Source of the DNA: Aquila chrysaetos chrysaetos
Lineage: Eukaryota; Chordata; Aves; Accipitriformes; Accipitridae
Assembly: GCF_900496995.4 (NCBI RefSeq)
Contig: NC_044004.1
Location: 50,808,224-50,872,223, forward strand
Reading direction: 5' to 3'
Length of the DNA stretch: 64,000 nt
Shown in pieces: positions 41,801-50,463 of this stretch. The translations under genes and the position numbers were made by a program. Each line of letters opens with the position of its first letter. Within the stretch, counting starts at the first letter, position 1. The notes below the pieces were generated by a model. It made no database searches and was not told where the DNA came from. It was given only the letters and a program-made list of their open reading frames with translations.

Positions 41801-43235
41801 GAGAGGAGAGTGTCTCACGACCTAAACAGTATATTTGATCCTTTCTCAGAGCAGAATTATGGGCTTTGAGATCCAGCCTTACATTTCTAGGATGTTTCAT
41901 TTTTTAGGCAGGATCCCTCAGTTCCAGATGGGTGCATGGTAGATTCCTGAATACAGCATTGCACAGAGCACAAAGGGTTCTCTAGGCAAACCTGCTGTTT
42001 CTTTCCACTCAATTCCTTAAGTAATTCATGATGGGGCATACTTCTTAATTAGTATGAGTCGTAATGTACATGTTTTCATGAAACATGGGATTTAATCCAG
42101 TTACACACACAAGATAGATTTTTATCTTAACCATCTTTTTTTTTCTGGCATCTTACATGCTCAGAAACTTGCATTTTGGTCTGAAGGGGCACAGGATGAT
42201 GAGATACTATCTTGATTTTTTTTCTTTAATAATTCAGTATTGGTGTACTCAGTGGCTTTCTAGTTCAGTCTGGAGTTGTTTTAAAGTGTTTGACTTGGCA
42301 TGAACACAACACGGATAAAACACTTTGTCTTATTGGAAGAATTTCAGCTTTGAAAAATGGTTCATAGTCATAAGCAATGGTCATTTCACTTCAAGGAGTC
42401 TAAGGTACAGTCCATCACACTCCTTAGGAGGGCGTTCTGCCCTTCTTAACAAGCTGCATGACCAGTAGTTGCTGAGACAAATAGTGTAATGTGGTGATGT
42501 AGAAACAGATATATGGGCATATCCCATAGTGAATTACAAAACAGTCATGTCTAAATTAACTTGGGTGATTCTCAACAGCCAACTTGCACGTCACTTCCAG
42601 CTTGTGTTTAAGCCCATTAAAGAGCTTTTAAGAGGGAGTTGTATTAGCTCCCAAACTAAGGGAGACTTGGCTAAAATTTTCTTAAAGAAGATTCCAACGT
42701 TCAGAGAACCACACATTCAAATTTTAGTGAAGCCAGGGATGCAGAAATTCATGAGGATGCGTACCCATCCCACTGAATTCCCACGTGAAAGGGGGAAATT
42801 TTGTAAGCATTAGAACTGGTTCCCACTTCGGGGACCGTGAAGTTTGACTTGCATTAGTGCTTTGTAATGGACACATTAGTCCTCATGGCCTGATTTGTCA
42901 TGTGGTTTGATACTTCTCAGATCTGCAGATGGCTTTATCAGGTTTTTACAGGTAACAAAGCCTGAAGTAAGGCTGTCTCTGGTAAGTTACTCTCTCTCTC
43001 TCTGTGCAATTCAGAAATCTTTGCATCACAGTTGATTTGCAGTGATATTTGCCGTAAGTGATGCAATTAAATGCGTTGCTGCATTTAATTGAACACATAG
43101 AAAGACATGGGAGAGTCTGCTTTATAAAATGTCTCTGTTAAATTCAAGTGTAGTGCTTCACTTCTAAAATATTTTTCTTTTGCTTGCAGTGAAAATAAAA
43201 AGTATGTCCAAATTTTCAAGATGGGAAGATGCTGA
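38824..43235 (+). CDS. SPINK2: SPINK2-like secreted Kazal-type serine protease inhibitor (4 exons)
   Basis: Joining 38824-38872, 39233-39270, 39905-40014 and 43190-43235 gives an 80-residue protein ending in TGA at 43233. All junctions are GT/AG, and the exon phases agree (1, 0, 2). Residues 1-16 form a hydrophobic signal peptide, with a likely cleavage after A24-V25-A26. Residues 32-80 are one Kazal domain with spacing C-x7-C-x7-C-x10-C-x2-C-x17-C, including the hallmark [14 protein letters not shown]. By Kazal geometry the second residue after Cys2 is P1. Here it is Arg42 (C-P-R-D), so trypsin/acrosin-type specificity is predicted. Length, the [15 protein letters not shown] segment and the final Cys as last residue fit SPINK2, a sperm/acrosome inhibitor in mammals. 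The start was chosen because it opens the signal peptide and has G at -3 and +4; the frame is open upstream only because the island is GC-rich. Orthology to SPINK2 rather than another SPINK is inferred from the sequence alone. Confidence 0.85.
39106..39186 (+). repeat. GC-rich repeat and G-tract cluster in intron 1
   Basis: The 16-mer CGGAGACCGGCTGGTC occurs at 39106-39121 and again at 39139-39154, a 33-bp period. It is followed by G-tracts at 39162-39186 (GGGG, a run of seven G, then a run of six G) on the coding strand. These could form a G-quadruplex in the displaced strand or nascent RNA. Confidence 0.6.
39233..39270 (+). CDS. SPINK2: SPINK2-like exon 2 (38-bp microexon)
   Basis: The acceptor ...TACTCTCCACAG is followed by 38 bases and the strong donor CCG|GTGAGT. 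It completes the Gly codon begun in exon 1 and encodes [12 protein letters not shown], the end of the signal peptide and the mature N terminus. It restores frame exactly (49+38=87 bases, phase 0), which is the main support for so short an exon. Confidence 0.72.
39373..39447. repeat. Perfect 36-bp inverted repeat with 3-nt spacer (intron 2)
   Basis: The left arm (39373-39408) is the exact reverse complement of the right arm (39412-39447), separated only by GGA at 39409-39411. The arms are very GC-rich and contain a KpnI-like GGTACC. Base pairing ends sharply at both ends. The structure lies in intron 2 of the SPINK2-like gene (39271-39904). It would form an extremely stable hairpin in RNA or a cruciform in DNA. 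An origin by template switching, or a snap-back sequencing or assembly artefact, are both plausible. Confidence 0.9.
39905..40014 (+). CDS. SPINK2: SPINK2-like exon 3 (Kazal core)
   Basis: The acceptor is ACCTGTCTTCCCTAG. The 110 bases encode [15 protein letters not shown] and onward through Cys1-Cys5, including the P1 Arg. The donor is AACAG|GTAGTC in phase 2. This exon alone identifies the Kazal family. Confidence 0.88.
41330..41790 (+). mobile_element. Ancient CR1/L3-like LINE fragment in intron 3
   Basis: A heavily decayed reverse-transcriptase region reads on the + strand. Recognisable remnants are the stretch encoding a broken version of the 'D-x-x-K-A-F' block (GACATTAATAAGGCATTTTA), the 'hydrophobic tract after the PQGS block' near 41570-41625, and the later segment with GGATCTGGAGAAATGGACTG. 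The style matches old amniote CR1/L3 elements and differs strongly from the younger CR1 at 50.5-52.9 kb. Homology may reach upstream to about 40,840, but that part is too degraded to call. Confidence 0.5.
43064..43091. repeat. Small perfect inverted repeat upstream of exon 4
   Basis: CAATTAAATGC (43064-43074) and GCATTTAATTG (43081-43091) are exact reverse complements around a 6-nt spacer. They end about 100 bp before the exon 4 acceptor and could fold in the pre-mRNA. Confidence 0.55.
43190..43235 (+). CDS. SPINK2: SPINK2-like exon 4 (Kazal C terminus and stop)
   Basis: The acceptor is TTTTCTTTTGCTTGCAG. It completes a Ser codon, encodes [14 protein letters not shown] and stops at TGA 43233-43235. 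Cys6 is the last residue, as in SPINK1/SPINK2 proteins. The 3' UTR runs on from 43236. Confidence 0.85.
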
Positions 43236-43329
43236 TATGGCAGATGGCCACTTTTCAGGAAAATGAGAGGGACACAGACATTCCAAATGGAAACAATGCC
43301 TTAAAGGTGCCTTCTATGTAGCCTGTCTT

Positions 43330-43339
43330 AATAAATAAA
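43330..43339 (+). promoter_or_regulatory. Polyadenylation signal of the SPINK2-like gene
   Basis: Two overlapping AATAAA hexamers (43330-43335 and 43334-43339) lie 95 bp after the stop codon. They give a short 3' UTR, as expected for a compact secreted-inhibitor gene. The cleavage site is not visible. Confidence 0.7.
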
Positions 43340-43539
43340 TTTGCCTGTTTAAACAAAGTAGTGTATTAAACCCAGTGTTTACAAACATAGCCATAGTACA
43401 CTTACAACCTGAACCCCGATTTGTTTTCTCATTCAAGACAGATCATAGGGGAAGAAAGAGATGTCCTGACTGTATACCAGTAGGTCAGCTGGTCGGAGAA
43501 GGAAATGAACGGGTACCCAGTGCCATTCCCAGGGCACCA

Positions 43540-43920
43540 ACTGGGAGCAAGGAGGCCCCAGCATCTCCGCCGCAGGCGGTGCTGGCGGCGGGGGCTGCTC
43601 ATTGTTTCTGGGAGGCTCTGAGCCTGCAGGTGCCAAGGACCCCTGGGGAGCTACCGCGGGCGTTTGCTGTGGGGGCTATCAAACTGGTGACGGCAGCCTG
43701 ACATGCAGCAAGCCTCTGCCCTGGGGTCCGTACCTGCAGGTCCTGCTGGGGGAGCGCAGTGACCTGGGCACCCTCTGCTCCTGCCCCGAGGAAGGGCTGT
43801 TTGGGGCCGCAGGAGGAGCAGCCAGGGGGCATGCGCTGCCCCCCCCCGGGCACCCAGGCCTCTGGGCTCTGCTCCCTGGGGCACGGCCATGGCAGCCGTG
43901 CCCCCTCATTCCTGGGCCAC
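43540..43920. other. Unexplained GC-rich block downstream of the SPINK2-like gene
   Basis: About 380 bp of high G+C sequence, with scattered CpG and open frames on both strands, lies between the polyA signal and the LTR. No protein family was recognised in any frame. It could be a decayed repeat, a small CpG-rich regulatory region or a non-coding exon. Confidence 0.35.
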
Positions 43921-43924
43921 CGGT

Positions 43925-44838
43925 TGTGAGAGACTGAAAGAGTTAATGTCTCAAAACATTGCGGTGGGGCAAGTTCTGCCTAACAAGGAACACTGCATCA
44001 AAAGAAGCCGATCAGCACAGGACATCAGCAACGTGGAGGGCGTGCTGTGCCGGAGGGTGCGCAGCTCCCTGTTCTGATACGCTGAGCAGGGCAGCTCACC
44101 GGTGATGCATGGCCAAAAATCAAACAACGGTCATGCCTGCAGAGAGGGAGAAGTTACTCCCCAAATGACCCCCAAGCCCACTGACCCATTTCCTGAAGGT
44201 TCTGAAAGCACAAACTGTGCATGACACCTAATTAGCCTAATGAGTTCAAGTGCCCGCCCAAAGAGAGGGGCAAGGACATGATAAAAGGACACAAACTGAA
44301 GCCCCACATGCACGCACCCACCAGAACAGGACCCTGCGGTTGACTGGACACCTCGGCTGACTGGACCCACGCTGGACCCGGGACCAGTGAAATCCTTCTC
44401 TTTTCCTCTTTCTCTCCCTGTCTCGCTCCCTCTTTCTCTCTCCTTTTCCATAATCCCTACACCTTATCCCTTCAGACATAAAACCATAGACCAAGTCTGG
44501 GACTAGGAGTGGATCCAGCTGCTCCTGGGCTCTTCTCTGAGAAGGAGTCTAGAAAGCAAGAGGATCTGCTCTTAACCTTGTGACTCAACGGGAGGGCTCT
44601 CCTTATTGTCTTCCCCGAATTGATGTATATGGTTACCACGGGTCACTGAGGTAGTTCCATGCCAATTCCTGTTGAGAGAAGCCACACCACCTGCTGTTGC
44701 ACCTTCCAAGTTCAGGCTGCTCCTGCTGTAAATAAAATGTCTAATTCATCATTTGGTGTCATTTCACCTTAATTTAGCCTGAGGGAATTATGAACTTACC
44801 ACGACCCCTCCCCGCTCTGTCCAGGACAGGTCGTGACA
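43925..44838 (+). mobile_element. Solo LTR of an endogenous retrovirus
   Basis: The element starts TGTGAGAG and ends GTGACA, with a TATA-like GATAAAAGG at 44280, a long pyrimidine tract (about 44391-44455) and AATAAA at 44731-44736. It is flanked by CCGGT (43920-43924) and CCAGT (44839-44843). These look like a 5-bp target duplication differing by one CpG-to-CpA transition. A 5-bp duplication fits ERVL-like elements. No gag/pol/env sequence lies beside it, so it is a solo LTR left by recombination. Family assignment is inferred. Confidence 0.65.
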
Positions 44839-46575
44839 CCAGTGTCACCGCCCTCAGCTGGCACGCAATAGTCACTTCCCGCAGCAAACATTAAAGCAAA
44901 ATCAGAAAACTCAAGACTCGTGTAAAAGGGCACACTCTGGAGTGGATCTGGCAGACCTTCCCACAGGGAGGAGGGTGTGCAAGCACTGGGGTTCCATCCT
45001 TCCCTTCAACCCGTTGCCATGCAGATGGGCACATAGCCTTTCTTACGTTATTCCCTTCTGTTCTGTTAAACACCTCTGTTTTCTGCATGTTGCTTTAAAT
45101 GAACTGTGTTTGGTTTGTCTTACAGCTTGTTGGTAATAAATGGATGGCTTCTACCTTTCACCCAAGCCAAGCGGCGCTGGCTCTCGCCCTGGCCCCAGAC
45201 AATGGCTTCGTCAGGCTTTGCTGGGCAGCGGCAGCGCAGGCAGAGGTGTATGGCACACTTTATGCCTGATGAATGTTCACAGATCAGTGGCTTTGGTTTT
45301 GAAAAACAATAATGCTTTTGTCTTATAGTTCCTTTAAAAGGTCGAAGCCATCCTTATCTTCCAGCACATGCCTGCTTTCATTTCCTTCGTGTATAGGGTA
45401 ATAATTGACGGAGGGATGTCATGTGTGGCACAACTGGAGGGCGGGAAGCTTAGGATAAAGTGGTCATGTGGAGACAGGAATATGTGGATAGAAAAGAAAG
45501 ATGACCAGTGCTTCCCAACAAGTCATCAGTTGTTCATAGAGAATCAATTTTCTCTATTGGTGGCAAATCCATTGGAGAAAGTTCCTGTGTGCTGCCAGCT
45601 GTTGTTTCCACATCCAGATCTGGAAATTTTCACTTTTTCAAATTGTACCAAATGCCAAAGCCATTGTGTGCTATGCTATGAATTAACAAGTGGATGGAAA
45701 CGATAAGCTGTTTCTTTTTGTATTTCTATTTTGACAACTAATTGTGCTTACAAGGGAACTTTAAAAAAAAACTCAGAAAAAATAGCTGTCTCTGTAAACA
45801 CCACTAAATGAAACAAATCAAAATAAAAAATGGTGTGTAGGCTGACAATCGTAATTACACTAGAACACTGCTCCCAGCATATGAATGCTTAAAATATAAC
45901 CTTAAAGCTGACTTTAAATCTTCCTATTTTTCTGTGTATTTGAAAAGTGGTGAATTCAGCACCGCATGTAAGTACTCACCAAATCTGGCCCCGACATCTG
46001 TACTTCATTTTCTGTAATTTAAAAAGTTCTGGCAATTCCCACAGGTAAATTTTGACAGAAAAAATTGTGAAGAAAAGTGGAGATGTATGTCACGGATCCT
46101 ACTTCTTTCTAGTCTTACCCAAGACAAGAGACCTCGTTCAGCAGAGCTCTACAAAGAAGATGGGTGGGATGGTTCTTGTGCTTGGGACTGTCTAGAACAT
46201 TTTGGAGTTTTTGAAGGTGAAGACCACTTCACAGTAACTTCTGCATGACTGCCTATGAAGACTAAGGGAGAAGGATTCCTATGTAGGAGCAGAAGTTTCC
46301 TTATCATGGTCTGAAATAATCCTGATGGGCATTTGATACATTTTTAATTAATGTTTCAACATTTCTTGTAGTGTATTTATAGTGTATTGTGAAGTTGTAT
46401 TCTTGCTTTAGGTAGTGCCATCTTCTTGATGTGCTTTGCAAGGATGAAAACTAAAATGTAGAAAAATAAAAGACTCTCAGTGCTGTCAGCTGGATCCTTC
46501 CAGAGCTGAATGTAAAACATCACTCGTATCCTTTCCCAAACTCAAAAACCCAAAACAAACCCCCCCCCAAAACTC

Positions 46576-46922
46576 CAAACCAGTGTTGTACTCCAATTTG
46601 GCATTTATGTACCTTTATAGATCAAAAAGTTGATGTTTCAGAATTTCAGTATGGTGGACTTAATTTTTGTTTTAAATCAAAATTTTGTGGTGCATGTGGG
46701 ACAGTGCCAGAAAGGTTTAATCATATCACATCATAATCCTCACTCAAAAAAAAAACCCCCTTTTTCTCAAACTCATGAAAAAAAACAGTAATGTAGTCCA
46801 GATGGGTGTTTATGAAGCTTTATAGCTCAAAAATCTGGTGAATTGTGGTATGATGGGTTTAATTTTTGTTTTAAGTTAAAATTGTACATTACATTTAGGA
46901 CAATGCTGGTCTTATTCATATG
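46576..46922. repeat. Old, diverged tandem duplication (offset 199 bp)
   Basis: Unit A (46576-46725) and unit B (about 46783-46922) align along their length. Both contain TTTATG, CTTTATAG-TCAAAAA, a GTATG-TGG core, an identical 16-mer TTAATTTTTGTTTTAA (46660-46675 and 46859-46874, offset 199) and a GGGACAGTGCCAG / AGGACAATGCTGG pair. A homopolymer-rich C/A segment precedes each unit. The units differ by many substitutions and a small indel, so the duplication is old. No coding potential was seen. Confidence 0.65.
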
Positions 46923-48524
46923 AAGAGTAGGACTCTTACACTTCTAGAGTAGGACTCTAAGGCTTCCTATGAAGCCTTAAGAGAAGGCTTACTTGTATGA
47001 TGAGTCCTTACTCTTGTGACATAATCCAGTTGCCTTCAGTGGTGCTGTTAGAGGTCTATTTTACATACAAGTGAGGTACGAAGTTGTCTAAATGAGAGAG
47101 TGCTAGAGTAGCAAAATTAAGTGGCAAAGAGGGAAAGACAGCCTGGGAGGTCTTGCATTGCGGGCTAGAGTGGGTCAACACTGATGACTTCCACATGCTC
47201 TAGTTGCCCAAAATTTGGACACCAATCTGCTTGTTCCCAAAATTGTCACCCAGCTGCCTCTTTGGCTGCAGGAAGGGTTTCACCGGCTGGCAACTCTAGC
47301 CTCTGCTGCTCAGGGAAGTCACCCAGCAAGGAGGTTTTTGAAGCCTGCCTATGCTCCAGTCCTTCCTATTTCTGGAGTATGTTACTTGGAGGGGAAGGTG
47401 ATCGGGCAGGCTCAGGGCGTGATGAAGTACCCAGACGCTGAGGCCATAGCCATGTTGCACTGGGTCTAGCAACCCTCTCAGTCTTGGTACCCAGAGCTCC
47501 TTGGAGTAGGTGGCATTAACTTTTCTACTAAACCAAGGCAGAAATACTTCTTTTCTCTTGACATTATTTTTCTTTTAAACATTTTACATTGCTTTTCTTA
47601 TTGTGATAAATAAACATAATCATTGAAAGCAGGAGTTGCCCAGAATCTCCTTATTTTGGTAAACTTCTCTTAATTAGTTTTTTATTTTCCTGATTCTTAC
47701 TGTTATTCACCTTTTAGGCAAAGTGGGTTTTGGGTGGAACAGTTCCTTGAGTTTGTTGCAACTGCTGTAGCTAGGTTACCCAACTTTCCTTTTGCTCTCT
47801 CGTTGCATTTTAGACTGTGCTTTATACTTGCTGCTGTTCTTCAAACTGTTTAAACATATATTTCCAGCTGGATCAAAGAGGTGTATTTCTCTTCAACAGC
47901 CTGGTGTATAGCATTCAGTCATCCCATGCCTGGCTCTGATAGGAATTGATAACATCCTAGCCTCCTTGAAATTAAAAACTGACTAGTACAGGACTTCTCA
48001 CCAGTGTTTGGTGACCACCATGTTTGATTTATCATCAGAGGCGTTAAAATCCCTATGTCACTTTGCTCAGAGTGTTGACTGGCATCTACTCATGGTATTT
48101 AAGAACTAGCTAAAATTGGTAACATAGAGGATGCTATTGTAACCTTTAGACATCAACAAACCTTATGCCAAGTATTCTCATTAGCTTATTACATCTGCAT
48201 GAGGCTAACAAGGGATTATACTAGGTGAATGGCATGATTGTGAAACAAGATATGAAATGATCTCTCTTCTGTCTGAGCTCAAATGGTTGGATAATATTTT
48301 GTTTGATTAGGATTTTATGATATTTTCTAGCTTCCCAGGATCAGCACAGTCTTCATCTGACTGGGAGGAGAATGTGCAGCCATCCCTCTAGGTCAAATGA
48401 AGGTCAGAAGATGTCTTACTGGCTTTTGCTAATGAAGAGTAGGTATTATTTTGTTCCTGGTTGAGCTACAAGAAGAGCTTTTTTAATTGATTAAATTTCC
48501 GACTCTCCCTCCTCTGGAAATATT

Positions 48525-48542
48525 AAAAAAAAAAAAAAAAAA
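48525..48542 (+). repeat. Poly(A) run, 18 bp
   Basis: A run of A after GGAAATATT. A processed copy upstream was looked for and not recognised. Confidence 0.9.
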
Positions 48543-50463
48543 CATTTGTCCAGGAAACATACATAAACAAAATGTTCCCTGGACTCCACGCGCTGTTGCC
48601 CAGCAGGCACTGCAGGTGTGTTTTCTGGGACAGCTGGGCTCCCACTCCCAGCTTGGCTGTGGGTAGTTCGGAAATGCTCAGCTCCTTTGTTTCAGGCACT
48701 CTTTTGAGAGTTTGCAGGTTTTCTCAACCAGAGGCAGTAACACAATTTGTTTTTAACAAGGAAGAAAGCATCTGTCCTTGAATTTCTGGCAGAGTCTTTC
48801 AGGACTGGGGATCCTGACAGTTCTCTTGGGTGTGACAGAAATGTATCAAACCCACCATGCTTCCACTGAAACATTTAGGGCTCAAAAAATATTGCTAGCT
48901 GTTGAAAACCCTTGTCTATTGGAGAACATCTGTCCAAAATTGCCATTAACAGCCACCCAGGAGAGACTTCTCTCTTCCCCTTAGGTACCAGTGCAGTGCT
49001 AGCCTGTACTCGTATACAGCCGGGCTGGCACAGAACTGTGAGCAAGAGCAGAAGGGAGAGGTCTAACTGGGGGAGACGTGGTCTGAATCCTGTGGGAAAC
49101 CAGTCAGCAAGCAGAGCTTGAACTTGCGGATTTCCATCTTGATCACTGGGCGGCAGCATTTATTTTCTTTTAAATCTCATTTTACTTCGTGTTCTCAGTA
49201 GGGGTGGAGGAAAGACTGTTTATTAATAATTATCGTTTGTATGCATGTTCTGATAGGACCTGTTTCTTTTCATCTGTATTATTAGTGTCACTGATAAACA
49301 GTCAATCCCATTCACTTGGCAAAGTTAACTTGCTTTTTTCCTGATCATTTAATCCAAGTATGTTTGCTCCAAGAGATTCTACAGTACACCATTTTGTAAA
49401 AATGTTATTCTGTTGGCAGATGCCTCATAGATGGACCTGTGGCAGTCATTGCCATGTATAGGATTGCACTGGGAACTGTCTTAGTTTTATGATTTTCTAG
49501 CTGGTCATGTAGCAGTTGATTCATTTTCTAAACCCTAAACGTTTATAGAAGCAGCATGGGTTTCTGGACAGAGCATTCTTAACTAGGTAACCTCAGAAAA
49601 AATAAATTTTCCTCTGCGACTGAGTCTCACCTTTACATTGAGGAAAAATTAACCCTTTTTAAGTGCTTTTTTGTCAACTGGTGAGAAATTATATAAGATT
49701 CTGGTACACTTGTTTTATTTTACCTTTTAAGCAGATCTGAATTCTTCTTCCTCACACTACATGCAAAAGCATTTATTGCTGACCTACAACTGCTCCTACT
49801 TAAGCTAGTCTGTTCCAGCTTCCCCAGTGACAGAGGCAAAGGGGCTGAAAAATCCTACCATGAAGCTCTCTGGAGCAGAGAAATGGGCTGGGACTGAGAT
49901 GTTGAACTTGTCTAGTAATAGTCTGGTGTCACTATAGGTTCTGTGGGATATTGCAGCAAGCCTCAAACTGCTGCCCTGGAAGGGCCTGGGTTTCCTCAAA
50001 GTCCTTTTTCTTATCTGCCAGTCCCCTTCAAATATTTTGGATACCCACCAAGCTGCAGATGTCTGTAAACGGACAGCTGAAGTGAGCCCTCTCTCTTCAT
50101 GTCTGAAGACCATCTGTCAAAGTGAGGAGTAGGTCCTTTAGGAAGCTTTGGGGCTCCTCTACAATAGCTATCTGCATACATACTCTTACCTTCTGGTAAG
50201 TATTGGGAAGCTCCAAGTAGCTTGTTTCTCTCTCTGAATTTCTAAAAATCAGCTTTGCATTTACATGGGATTCAGAGCTTTTCCAGGGATTTTTTTTTTT
50301 TTATGGAGTAGGTGTTGTTCTGTAAATTTATAGATATGCTTGCCCCACAATGTTCCTGTTTTCCCTAAGCTTATGATAGGAGACATAAATACAGCTAGAA
50401 TGCACAGAGCAGTAGTGAAATGCTTGTGAATGGAAAGTCATGTCAATGATTAAGTTTATCTAA

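Larger units (their letters stand above)
44844..50463. other. AT-rich intergenic sequence
   Basis: No recognisable gene. It contains the diverged duplication at 46.6-46.9 kb and a poly(A) run at 48.5 kb. A 112-codon frame at 45368-45706 (+) has a CTKCQSHCVLC segment but no identifiable family, neighbours or splice context, and is not called as a gene. Confidence 0.5.

Noticed and set aside
48900-49160. Possible small-RNA or SINE-like stretch (GAGCTTGAACTTGCGGATTT)
   Set aside because: No Pol III A/B boxes and no clear hairpin or terminal repeats could be identified.
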